A DNA stretch of 40,821 nucleotides, from positions 1 to 40,821 of the forward strand of contig CAYVWB010000040.1 of the NCBI GenBank assembly GCA_964455395.1, written 5' to 3'. Position numbers and translations under genes: made by a program. The notes below the pieces were generated by a model. It did no database searches. It saw only the letters and a program-made list of their open reading frames with translations, and had not been told where the DNA came from. Positions 1 to 11,200 of this stretch are shown piece by piece; the first letter of the stretch is position 1; every line of letters starts with the position of its first letter. This stretch comes from CAYVWB01 sp964455395 (GTDB lineage Bacteria > Desulfobacterota > Desulfovibrionia > Desulfovibrionales > Desulfovibrionaceae).

Positions 1-596
1 GCGAGCTGTTCGCGCCAGTAGGCCAGGGCGCGCGCGGCGGCCTCGCTGGCGAGATAGCGCCGTTCCCACGCCACGAACTCGTAGAAACGAGGCGGTCGCG
101 ACGGGGGTTCGGGGGGGGGCTCTCCCCGCCCGAAGGCCTCGTAGGCGTCGAAGAGTTCCCGGACGAAATGGTTGATGGAGGCGCCGTCGAGGATGAGGTG
201 ATGCGCCGTGACCAGGAGAATGTGCTCCCGGGGGCCCCGCGTGAACACGTCCAGCCGCGCCAGGGGTTCGGCCTCCAGCCGGAAGGGTGTCTTCAAGGTC
301 TCGCGGAGCCGGGACAGCAACGCCGCCTCGTCAAGGTCCGCGACCTCGTGACGCCGCGCCACGGGCGGCCTCGTGTGCTCGACATATTGGAAAGGCGCGC
401 CATCCGCGTCACGCGCGAAAGCGTTTCGGAGCATGGGCCGCGCGCGCGTCAGCCAGGCGAAGGCGTGCGTCAGGACGGTGAAATCGAGCGCATCGTGGAT
501 GCGCAGCGCAATGGGCGTATTGTAGGCGGTCATTCCGGGGTGGAGTTGCTGCAACGCCCACAACCCCAGCTGCCCCTCTGTCAGGGGGGCGCGCAT
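1..596 (-). other. Second condensation domain of gene C, truncated by the window edge
   Basis: Starts at APLTEGQLGLWALQQL. HHLILDG is at about 203-183 and is canonical. The text up to the edge (FYEFVAWERRYL, YWREQL) is the normal N-terminal half of a condensation domain. The rest, and whatever follows it, is outside the window. Confidence 0.88.
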
Positions 597-2297
597 GACG
601 GCGTGTTCCGGAGATGGCGCCGACAGCGTCCCCCGCGTCGCGGCCGCCTGCAAAGTCTCCCAGTCCGGGGCGACGTCGGCGAGCAGTGTTTGCAGGGGGA
701 GCTCCGGTCGCCATGCCATCGTCGTGACCAGCTTCACGACCACAGCGGCAAGCCGCCGTCGTGAGGCCGGCCCGAAGCGATCCGCTCTGAACGAGGCCAC
801 GAGACGCAGCCGACCATCCGCCTTGATGATCTGAAAAAACATGGCGGCGAGGGCCTCCCCGGCGTGCTCCCCGGCCTGATCCGCAGGCGCGTGATCCGCA
901 GGATACGTCAACGACGACGGGTGCGTCGAAGCTGCCGACCCGTGGCCGGAGCCTGCGTCCAGGTCCGTACTGTTGATGACCACGTCCCTCAGCAGGCGGC
1001 GGTCGTCGTCCAGATCCTCCAGGCCGGCCATGGCGAGCGCCGCGTCGAAATCCGCCCGGGCGTGACGCATGAGCTGCGCCGTGGTCGTGCGCGTGGCGTG
1101 CAGCGCTTCCAGGACTGACTGCTCCGGGGCCAGCTGCTCGCGGAGGTAAGGCATGAAGGCCGCCGCGGTGAAGTCGCCGAGGGTGTGCAGCAGGTCGGGT
1201 TCGTTGCGCTGGTTCACCAGAAACCGTGCCACGGCGCTGGGGTTGTCCAAGCCATGGGTGAGCGTCAACCCGATGGCGAGGGTGAACAGGTGGGTGAAGG
1301 TGTATCCATGGGTCGCGAGGAACCGGGTGATGGCGGCGTTCTCGGCGGAGGTGAGCGCCACGGTCTCCACGCCGGCCGGCGGAGGCGATGCCGCTTCGTC
1401 CGGAGGGTTGGCGGGACGCTCGGCGTCGCAGGGCAACCGGATGTCGAAGGGACCGCCAGTCGACCCGGCAGGCCACGCGCTGCTGGCCGCTTCGAATTGC
1501 CCGCGCCACCAGTCGAGAGACGCCGCATGGCGCGCGACCGCGGGGTCACGCTGCTCCAGGGCGTACTGCCAGTACTGCCGGCCGACGGCCGCGGCGTCGG
1601 TCCCGGAGGATTGCAGCGCCTCCACCAGCAACGCCGGCGTGAAGGCGTCCGCCACGGCGTGATGCGCGACCACGACAAGCCACTGCGCGCCCTCCACGCG
1701 ACAGCGCCACAACCGCCATGGCGGGGTCGTCACATCCAGAAGCTCGCGGCGACGCGCTTCGGCGAAGCGATGGAGCGCCGGGAGGGAGTCCACCGCCAGC
1801 GGCTGCGTCCGCAGGGTCGGCTCGGGTTCGACAAGCTGCGCCCAGACACCCGCCGTCAGCTCGGCGAAGGATGTTCGCAGCATGTCCTGCTGTCGCGCCG
1901 TCCGGACAAGGGCTGCGTCCACTGTTTCCGCCTCGGCCATGTGCGTCGGCAAAGGCAGGACCTGGCCGACGTTCCAGGCGGCGCTGCCCAAGGTTTCGGA
2001 ACCACCCAGCGCCCGACGCTGTTCCCGGGAGACGGGGACGACGAGCGTATGCCGCGGCAGAACCGTCGCAAGGCGCTCGAGAGGGTCGCCATCTTCCTCC
2101 ACTGCGCTCTTTCCCTGCTGGTCCCAGTCCGCCAGGGAGTCCACCACCGCAGGAATGGAGGCGGCGCGGTGGGCCACGAATCGACACGTCTCGCCGTCGT
2201 GCAGCACGGCGACGCCGCCCGCCACAAGCCCGGCGAGCGCCCGCCGCGCCGGCCCTCTCACCCCTTCGAGAAGACCCTGCTTGTGCTCATCGACCAT
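1..2297 (-). CDS. Gene C: NRPS-type protein with tandem condensation domains, 3' partial
   Basis: Open from ATG at 2297 to the window edge (765 whole codons, no stop reached). It overlaps the end of gene B by 11 bases and has a strong Shine-Dalgarno site. After a docking-like N terminus (about residues 15-60), residues 85-560 form a condensation-type domain with HHAVADA (His212, His213, Asp217), where the final Gly of HHxxxDG is Ala. From residue 568 a second condensation domain starts at PLTEGQLGLW, with a canonical HHLILDG (His699, His700), and continues past the edge (AYWREQL). No adenylation or carrier domain separates the two. The first may accept the chain from ACP9; the second probably belongs to a module whose remainder lies beyond the window. 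Release by condensation with an amine or alcohol is also possible. Confidence 0.9.
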   Translation of the reverse strand, partial: MVDEHKQGLLEGVRGPARRALAGLVAGGVAVLHDGETCRFVAHRAASIPAVVDSLADWDQQGKSAVEEDGDPLERLATVLPRHTLVVPVSREQRRALGGSETLGSAAWNVGQVLPLPTHMAEAETVDAALVRTARQQDMLRTSFAELTAGVWAQLVEPEPTLRTQPLAVDSLPALHRFAEARRRELLDVTTPPWRLWRCRVEGAQWLVVVAHHAVADAFTPALLVEALQSSGTDAAAVGRQYWQYALEQRDPAVARHAASLDWWRGQFEAASSAWPAGSTGGPFDIRLPCDAERPANPPDEAASPPPAGVETVALTSAENAAITRFLATHGYTFTHLFTLAIGLTLTHGLDNPSAVARFLVNQRNEPDLLHTLGDFTAAAFMPYLREQLAPEQSVLEALHATRTTTAQLMRHARADFDAALAMAGLEDLDDDRRLLRDVVINSTDLDAGSGHGSAASTHPSSLTYPADHAPADQAGEHAGEALAAMFFQIIKADGRLRLVASFRADRFGPASRRRLAAVVVKLVTTMAWRPELPLQTLLADVAPDWETLQAAATRGTLSAPSPEHAVMRAPLTEGQLGLWALQQLHPGMTAYNTPIALRIHDALDFTVLTHAFAWLTRARPMLRNAFARDADGAPFQYVEHTRPPVARRHEVADLDEAALLSRLRETLKTPFRLEAEPLARLDVFTRGPREHILLVTAHHLILDGASINHFVRELFDAYEAFGRGEPPPEPPSRPPRFYEFVAWERRYLASEAAARALAYWREQL
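600..2045 (-). other. First condensation-type domain of gene C (HHAVADA)
   Basis: Starts near LVVPVSREQRRALG and ends near LLADVAPDWETL. The acceptor-site histidines are at 1664-1659. NQRNEPDLLHTLGDF matches the usual region around the conserved Arg of condensation domains. Both His and the Asp of HHxxxDG are kept, so catalysis is plausible despite Ala at the last position. The domain sits directly after the non-elongating KS9-ACP9 module. Confidence 0.82.
2120..2270 (-). other. Possible TubC-like docking domain at the gene C N terminus
   Basis: Residues 10-60 contain LLEGVRG and ALAGLVAGGVAVLHDGETC, followed by a short helix SIPAVVDSLADWDQQGK. The helix, GV-strand, turn, strand and helix order resembles the N-terminal docking domains of the TubC type on hybrid NRPS-PKS subunits, which bind a short C-terminal motif of the preceding protein. 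The match is by eye and weak. The partner would be the tail of gene B (about 2287-2370). Confidence 0.4.
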
Positions 2298-5200
2298 GCC
2301 GCGCCTCCTCCAGGCTCATGACTGCAAGCGAAGCGGGCATGGCGCGCAGACGCTCGGCGAACCACCCCCGCTCTGGCGGGATTTCCGCGTTGTTGACGTC
2401 CCCGGCGGAATCCTTCGCCTGCCGGCCATCGGATGCTGAAGCCGATTGCGCCGTGGAGGACTCCGGCGTCGCCATGCGGGACCGCACCAGCGCCGCAAGG
2501 CCCTCGGCCGTGTCATGGTCGAGGAGGTCCGTGGCGTAAAGCGAGACGGCGTAGCGTTCGCCCACCGCCGCAAGCAGCCGCATGGCCGTCAGGGAGTCCA
2601 CGCCCAGCCGGGTGAAGGTCGTCGTGGGCGTCAATTCCTCGCGCGCATATCCGGTGAGCGCGCCCAGCGCTCCCAGCACGGCTTCCACTTCGACGTCGGG
2701 CCCATTCGCCTGGACCGGTGTTGACGTCGCTGGCGGCCGATTGGAATCAGGTTCCGCCGCATGTTCGTCGACCCAGCAGCGGCGCGCCTCGAAGGGATAC
2801 CCCGGCAGGGAGAGCGGCCGTCGCGCCCCGGAGGCGATGTGGTCCGCCAAGTCGAGATCCCCGCCCTGGACGTACCGCCGCGCCAGCGTCACGAGTTTCT
2901 CCAGGGCGTTCTCCCCTCGCGCTGCGATGTGAACGTCGCCACCCGGATTCTCCTGGTGCGCCACGGCGTCCATGGCGTCCGCCAGCGTCTCGCGATCGGA
3001 GGCCACGAAGGCGCAGCGGAGTTTGAAGTGGTCACGGCGCAACGCACAGGTCGCCGCCACTTGGGCCAAGGGCGCCGAGGAGGTGCGGAGGAACGCCGCC
3101 ATGTCGCCGCAGCGGCGTCGCAGCGCCGCCGCCGTCCTTGCGGAAAGCGCCACGAGCACGGGGGAGGCGTCGTCCTCAACGGTTTCTGGGGGCGGCGGTT
3201 CCGCGATGACCATGTGCGTGTTGACGCCCGTGGCGCCGAAGGAGTTGACCACGGCGCGTCGCGGGCGACCGTCTTCGCGAGGCCACGGCGTCGCTTCCCG
3301 GGGAATGACGAAGGGGCCTTCCTCCAACTCGAAGGCGGGGTTGGGCCTGTCCAGTCCATGAACAGCGGGAATGACGCCGTGGCGCATGGTCAACAGGATC
3401 TTCACGAGTCGCGTCACGCCCGAAGCCGCAAAGGCGTGGCCCATGGCGTGTTCCACCGTGGCGAGCACGCAGGGCCGCCGTCCGCGACCGTGCGCGCCGC
3501 CGTGGATGTGCGTGAGCGCCTGGACTTCCATGGCGTCGCCCAGGGGCGCGCCCGTGGCGTTGGCCTCCACCAGGTCGATGGTTGCGGGATCTATCCCGAA
3601 CCGCTCGCCGACCCGGGTGAAGAGCGCCTGTTGCGCCTTGGCGCTGGGGGCGTGCAGGCCGTTCGTCCGGCCGTTGTGATTGCTCCCCCACGCCTCGATG
3701 ACGCCGTGAATCCTGTCCCCGTCCTCCAGGGCCGCGCGCAGGGGTTTGAGGACGATAACGGCCACGGCCTCGCCTGGGGTCATGCCGTCTGCGGCGGCGT
3801 CGAAGACGCGGCTGCGATCCACGGGCGAGAAGAGCCCGGCTTGCGCGCCGGCCAACAGCATGTTCGGCGTGGAGAAGACCTGCGCGCCCCCGGCGATGGC
3901 GACTTCGCAATCGCCGTGGGCGAGATGGTCGCAGGCGAGCGCCACCGCCGCCAGGGAGGACGCGCAGCCGGCGTCCACGCTGTGGCAAGGGCCCGCCAGG
4001 TTCAGGGTATAGGCGATGCGGGCCGGAATGCGGGAAGCGGTGACGTGCGGCGACACCCCGAGCCGATCCCTGAGGAGCAGCGTGTAGTCTCCCGCGCCGC
4101 CGCAGAAGACGCCCCACGGTCGGCCCGCCAAAGCGCCGGGGGCGTAACCGGCGTCCTCCACCGCCTTCCACGCTTCCTCCAGAACGAGCCGCTCCGCCGG
4201 GTCCAGCATGGCCGCTTCCTGCGGGGGGATGGCGAAAAAGAGCGGGTCGAAGGCGTCGATGCGCTCCAGGAAGCACCCCCGACGCGGCAGGGTCACGCCG
4301 AGTCGCTGCGCCGCGTCTTGGGCGGCTTCCCAGTCCCACCCACGGTCCACCGGCAGAGGCCCGTAGACGTCGCGGCCCTCGCGGAGGACGTCCCAGAAGG
4401 CGTTCGCCGTCTGCGCTCCGGGGAACCGGCCAGCCATGCCCACCACGGCGATGGGCTCTGGCGGAGAACACGCCCTGCCCGTCGTGTCCGGCATGACGGT
4501 CGATATCGTGACGCGTTCGGCCGCGCCGCCCGCAACGGCCGCGCCGGCCGCAGTGGTCGCGGCGTTCGGGAAGGTCGAGAGAGCCGCGTCCTTCACGGGG
4601 ACGCCACACACCGCGACGGCCCGGCCGCCTCGTGACCGCGTAGCGGATGTCGAGAGTCCTGAAGGGGCGGACCGCCCGTCAGCCACCGTGGCGGCGGGCT
4701 CCTGCAGCTGCGTGCGTGGCGCCGGCGCAGCCTGGGCCATGGCCGCCGCCACCATGTCAGCCATGGCGTGGCGCGCTGCTCGTCCATCCAGGAGTTCGAA
4801 GTGGTTGGCGCCCTCGACGACACGGGTCGTCAGGCTCGGCGCGACGCGTCTCCACCCTTCGAAGAATGGCGCCATGGAGCCTTTGGCCTGTTGTACGGCG
4901 CGCAGGTAGTCCGGATTGTAGACCGTCGGGGAGACGGCGTCCGCCGTACGCGACCGCACCAGCGTCACCGGGAGTTCGTCAAGGAGAAGCGGCGTCGCTC
5001 TGTACCCGGCGAGGGCGCGCAGATTGGCGCCGTGCACGTCAGCCATGGCGCGCAGCCGCGCCGCCAACGCCGGGGCCTCGCGACTGACCCCCCGCCGGCG
5101 GATGGCCCTGGTCAACGCCTGCACGAGCGTCGCTCCCCGACCATCAGCAAGGGCGTGCGCATCCAGGCCCGTCTCCTCCAGTCGTATCTCCAGGTCGGAC

Positions 5201-8200
5201 CAGCTGACCTCCCCAGCGGCTTTGCGCGCACGGAAGCCCGGGTCCAGGTGGAGCATGGCGATCATCAGGAAATTGGCGTTCATGACCAGATTCTGTGCGG
5301 CGTCCGTGGTCCACAGCACGGCGTCCTCGTCGCGCTCCACCAGGGGGGCTTCCACCAGATGGAGTCCCCCCACGGCGGCGCCGCGTGTTTGCAGCTGTCG
5401 CGCCGTCTCGAAGGCGGCGGTTCCGCCCATGGAGGCGCCCCACAGATGATGCGGCCCTTGCGGATCGATGGCCTGGATGATGTCTGCATAGCGCTCGCCC
5501 AATGTTGTCATGGCGTCCAGCGGCCAAGCCTCGCCGTCGAGGCCGCGCGCCTTGATTCCCACAACGCGGAACCGCGTCCCGGCCGCCTCCGCCAGGCTGG
5601 CGTACAGGCCGACGTCGCCGGACATGGGGTGGATGCAGAAGAGCAGCGGCCCCGCGCCCTCCAGCTGCAGGGGGACCGCCTGGGGATGCGTCCTGAAGGC
5701 CTGGCGCCGACGCCCGTTTCCGGCGCCCGCCACCGACGCTTTCGGCTTGTCCGATGTCTTGCCCGTCTCTGCGTCAAGGGACGTCGAGGCTGTCAAGTGC
5801 GTCTCGGTCTCCGGGCTTTCACTGACAGCGTCGGCTCCCTCGAGGCGACACCCCCGCTGCGCCAACGCCGCAGCCAGGTCGCTGATGGTGGGGTGGTCGA
5901 AAGGCATCGTCTCCGGAAGCGTGACGTTGAAGCGCGCCGACACGGCGTGGACCAGCCGCACTGCCGAGAGCGAATCCACTCCCAGTTCCTGGAACGTGGC
6001 GCGGGCGTCCAGCTCGTCTTCGTCCGTCACCCAGAGCAGCTCCTGCACCATGGTTGTGAGCGCGTCCCGGAGGGCTGCCTCGGCGCGCCCCCCTGCGGCG
6101 GTCTTCCCGGACGATTTTTCGAAAGCCGCTTCGTGAGCCGCCATGGCCTCCGAGCCCGCGGCGTCGTCTGTGCGCTCAGGCAGAGTCGCCGCGTCCCCGT
6201 GGCGCGGGGATGCGCAGTCGGTCATGCTCCCGGAAACCGCCATGGCGTCCGGGGGCGGGACCGGTCCATACCAGAAGCGCCGCCTTGCCAGGGGATAGCC
6301 CGGCAGTCTCGTCCGCCGCCGGGGCGCGTCGTGAAGCCGCGTCCAGGGGATATGGTCCCATCCCTGCCGCCAGAGCGCGGCCACGGCGTGGAGATCCCCT
6401 GCGGCGGCGGCCTGTTCCGCCTCCTCATGGAGCGCTTCCCGGGAACGCGACGCCGTGAGCGTCTCCAGCGCGGCGGCGTCCCCGAAGGCATCTTCGCCGG
6501 CGGCGCACGCTCGCAGTCGTTCGAGGAGCGTCCTCCGGTCGGCCGTGACGCAGGCCCAGCGGCGTCGCAGGTGTTCACGCCCCATCTGCAGGGTGAAGGC
6601 TGCATCCGCCAGGTCGTCATCACCCGCATGATCCCCTGACGGATGCGAGAAGTGTGCGCGCATGGCCTCGGCGTATTCGCGCAACTGCGCGCTGGTGCGA
6701 GCGGAAAGAAGGACGAGCTGCGGCGTGCGCCCGGCTTCCATGGAGGCGGACGATGTGAGGGACGCCGCCTCTTGCGTGGATGACTCCTCGGGGGTGAACG
6801 TCGCCGGCGCCTCCTCCAGGAGCAGCGCCGCGTAGGCCCCGCCGGCGCCGTACGTGTTGATGAGGGCCATGCGCGGCGCATCCCCACGGTGGGCGGGCGT
6901 GGACCACGGCTCACCCTCCAGGACGAGGCGGAAAGGACTTTCCTCCATGCGCAAGGCGGGGTCCAGCCGGCGCGGATCGATGCGCGTGGGCGCGAGCCAG
7001 CGATGAGCGCACTGCAGCAGGACCTTGGCGAGCTGCGACATCCCCGCCGCCGCTTCCAGGTGCCCGATGAGCGGTTTGACCGTGCCGAGCAGGACCTCGC
7101 CACGCCCCCGTGTTCGAAAGACCTGGCGCAAGGCTTCGAACTCGATGGCGTCGCCCATGGCCGAGCCGTTGGCTGCGGACTCCACATAGTCGACCATGTC
7201 GGGATCGCACTGCGCGCGCTCCAGCACGCGTTCCAGCACTTCGCGCTGCCGCGTCACGTTGGGTGCGGCGTATGCGCCGGTCCCGCCGCCGTGGCGCAAG
7301 GCCGTGGCGCGGATGACGCCCTCGATGCGGTCGCCGTCAGCCAGGGCCGTGCGCAGCGGTTTGAGGACCACGGCGCCCACGCCCTCCCCCGGGATGAAGC
7401 CCGCGCCGTCTGGCGCGAAGCAGTGGATCTCGGCTTCGTGTGTCAGCATGCGATTCAGACAGAGATCGATGTAGTTGCGGGGGTGGAGGTGACAGTTCAC
7501 CGCGCCGGCCACGGCCATGGCGCACTCCCCCCGGCGGATGTGTTCGCACGCCTCATGGATGGCCGTCAGCGAGGAGGCGCACATGGCGTCCACCGCCACG
7601 CTGGGACCCGTGACGTTCAACTGATGCGAAACACGGTTCGCCATGGCGCTGAACGAGACGGCCGGCAACCGGACATCCTCCAGCCGCGGCCCCAGACGGG
7701 TGTGCAGGGCGAAGCCCATCTTGGTCGCGCCGATGAAGACGCCCACTTCCCCGCCGGCGACCTCCGCGAGGCTGCGTCTGGCGTATCCGGCGGCTTCCAC
7801 CGCCTGCCAGCACGTCGTCACCATCAGCCGCTCCTGAGGATCCATGTGGAGCGCGTCCACGGGGGAGAGACCGAAGAACAGCGGGTCGAACCGGTCGAAA
7901 CTCTCGATGAACCCGCCGAGCCGTACGTAGCTCTTCATCGTCTGCAGGGCCCTGTCGCGATCGGGTTCGTGAAAGGCCTCCAGAGACCATCGCGAAGGCG
8001 GCGTCTCCGTAAGGCATGAGCGGCCCGCGCGCAGATTCTCCCAGTAGGCGTCCAAGGAGTCCGCGCGGGGGTAGCGCCCCGCCGACCCGATAATGGCGAT
8101 GGGCTCGGCGGTATCCAGAATCCCCGAAGAGGCTTGCTCCCCGGCGGAGGCGCACGCGGTTCCCGTGGTTGAGACGGTTCGCATGGTTGACGCGGTTCCC

Positions 8201-11200
8201 GTGGTCGGCGTGGTTCCCGTGGTCGGCGTGGTTCCCGATTGAGGGAGAATCGTGTTGACGGAGGGACGCAGGCATACGGATGCTTTGGGTAAAGTCCCCT
8301 CTTCCAGCTCCGGCGACTCTTCCGGGGTCGCCACCAAGCAGCCGGCGTCCTGAAGGGAGGCCAACCCCCTGCACGCCTCGGGATGCGTCTCGGCCAGATA
8401 CGCCGCCGCGGCGCGCAGGGTCTGGTGTTCGTAGAAAAGCGTCTTGGGGACGGCGCCGAAGACGGCTTCGACTTCGGGGTGCAGCCGCGTGATGGAGATG
8501 GAGTCCACGCCGTAGCGCTCCAACGGCGTTTCCGGGTCCAGCCGGCCCGGGGGTATCTGCATGGTCTCGGCGAGGCGCTTGGTCAGCGCCCGGAGCGCAA
8601 CGTCGGCATGCGTCTCGGGATGGTGGGTGATGGCGTCATCAGCATCCGACGGCGCGGCGCGCGTTCCCTGCGCGACGTTGGCGTCCCGACCGCTCCGGGC
8701 GAAGAGCCCGCGGCGGATGGCCGTTTCATCCCCCACGAGGACGAGGAGTTGTTCCTCCTGGCCGGCCAAGGCGCGAGCGAGGCAATCGAAGCCGTCTTCA
8801 GTCTCCAGGGCCCCTGCGCCTTGTTCGCGCAACCGCGCCAGAACGAGGGGGTCTCGGCCCATGCCGCCCTCCTTCCACAACGGCCAGTCCATGCTGAGCG
8901 TCTTGCCCCGACGCAGGCCCGCGCGGACCCACTCGTTGCGCGTCGCGGCGAAGGCGTCCATCCAGGCGTTGGCGGCGGCGTAGTCGGCTTGGCCCGGGTT
9001 GCCCAAGGCGCCCGAGGCCGACCCGAAGCACACGAAGCAGTCCAGAGGGCAGCAGCGTGTGACCGCGTCCAGAACCGCAGCGCCCCGCACCTTCGGGGCG
9101 AGCACTTTCTTGAAGGTATCGGGATGCTTGCGAAGAATGACCCCATCATCCGTCACGCCGGCGCAATGGATGACGCCGCGCAGGGGGCCGCTTTCGCGTT
9201 CCACCGTCTCGACGAGGGCGACAAGGGCGACGGCGTCCGTCACGTCCGCTTGATGGTGTCGGACCACGACGTCTTCGGCGCCAAGCTCGGCTATCTCATG
9301 AAACCGCGCCTTCATCGCCGGCGTGGCCGCGGACCGTCCCACCAGGTGGAGCCGCGCCCCCGGGGCCTCCTGCGCGATGCGCCGCGCCATGGCGAGCCCG
9401 AGACCGCCGGCGCCGCCCGTGACGAGGTACGCCCCGCCAGGACGCCAAGGCGAGGCGGCCGACGCCGAGCGTTCGACCTCCCGCCAACCGAAGTCATGCC
9501 TTCGGCCGCCGAGGATGCGCACGCGCCGTGCGTCAGGGGTCCGGGCGCATTCCTCCAGAATGGCGCAGAGCGATTCCGCCGCAGCATCCCGCGGCGCCTC
9601 GATGAGCTGGCACACGCAGTCCGGGCGTTCCTGGCTCGCGGTGAGCAACAACCCGGAGAGGCCGGCCCAGCCCGTGACGTCTTCCGGGGACGGGGCCGGG
9701 ACGAGCGTCTGGATGAGGGATGCTCCGGGCGGTGACGCCATCAGCGCTTCCCGGATGATCCCGAAGACGGCCGCCGCCGCCGCCTGGAACGTCTCTGCGG
9801 CCGCCAGGGCGTCAGGCCACGCTTCCATTCGGTTCGCACACGCCGGAAGCCGGACCACATGGCGACGCGTTTCGGGTCCAGATGTCGCCAACGCCCCTTC
9901 GGGCGAATCCATCCCGCAAAGGATGACGTGGCGCTCGAGGAAGTCCGCCCCCCCCGAAGCCTCGCCCGAAGCGATCTCCGGAAGCTCCTCGGGGGTCCAG
10001 CGCGGCGCTGCCATGACGATGGTCGCCGTTTCGGAACGCTCCTCTCCGGACTCTTCGCCGACGGGCGCGGCGGGAGCGTCCTGTGTCTCGCGCATCGCTT
10101 CTGCAACCGTCTTCAGACACGAGGGGGCCGCAGCCGGCTCGGCCCAGTAGCGCTCCTTGGCGAAGGCGTAGCCCGGCAGAGCGATGCGTCGGGGCGTGGG
10201 GCCATGGCGAAGGTCACGCCAGTCCACTGTCGCTCCCCGCGTCCAGCGCGCCGCTGCATCGAGAAGCGGCGTCACGCCCGGCGTTTCGTGGGACGCCCTC
10301 TCCGCCGGCGCCCCAGACGTCGCAGCAGACCGGTCGTCCCTGGGGGCGAGTTCCGACGCCTCATGGGGAACGATGTGGGGGTGGGCTCGATCCCCAAGCC
10401 AGTCCTCCAGCCGGGCCGCGAGTTCGTCGACCGTCTCCGCCACGAAGGCGACGCGCTCTTCCATGGCGTCCCGACCAGTCTGCAGGGTGTGCGCCAACGC
10501 GGCAAGGTTCGGCGGGTCTCCAGCCGCCTGCCATGTCCGCACAAAGCGCAGGAGCCGTTCGGCGCCGGCGCGCAGGCTGGCTCGGGTTCCGGCGGAAAGG
10601 GGAACGCACTCGCCCCCGGGCGGGGAAGGTGCGCTTGGTCCGGAGGCGTATTCCCGCACCACCATATGGACGTTGGCGCCGCTGTGACCGAAGGAGCTGA
10701 GCGCGGCCGTGCGAGGCGCGCCGGGCGCCGGCCGCCAGGGCTGTGTTTCGGCCAGGGGGTGGAAGGCCGAGCCGGCGAACTCGATGCGCGGATTCAGCCG
10801 CGTGAAGTGGGGCATGCCCGGCAATACGCCATGCCGCAGGGAGAGCAGAATCTTGATGAGCCCCACGACCCCGGCGCTGGCCGATGCGTGCCCCATGTGC
10901 GCCTTGGCGCTGCCCACGGCGCAGTAGTCGCGTTGCTGCGTGAACCGACGGAAGGCGCGGACCAGCGCGTTGGCCTCCACGGGGTCGCCGAGCGTGGTGC
11001 CGGTGCCGTGCGCCTCCACGTAGGTGATGTGTTCCGGGTTGACGCTTCGGCGCGCGTAGAGTCCGGCGATAAGCGCTTCCTGAGCCAGACCGTTGGGCGC
11101 GGTGACGCCGTTGCTGGCGCCGTCCTGGTTCATGGCGGAACACCGGATGACGCCGTGGATGGGGTCGCCGGCGGCTTCGGCGTCCTCCAGACGCTTGAGC

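Noticed and set aside
409..1509. A 366-codon minus-strand frame with its own ATG
   Set aside because: It is a different frame from the condensation-domain frame of gene C, which is continuous here and carries conserved motifs. The 366-codon frame is Arg/Gly-rich noise.
2288..2290. An ATGA-type start for gene C at 2290
   Set aside because: That frame hits a stop after ten codons. The ATG at 2297 has a perfect Shine-Dalgarno site and leads into the condensation domains.
8159..8236. Possible CRISPR-like or regulatory repeat array
   Set aside because: Units are directly adjacent, have no spacers, are 18 bp and remain in frame inside a coding linker.
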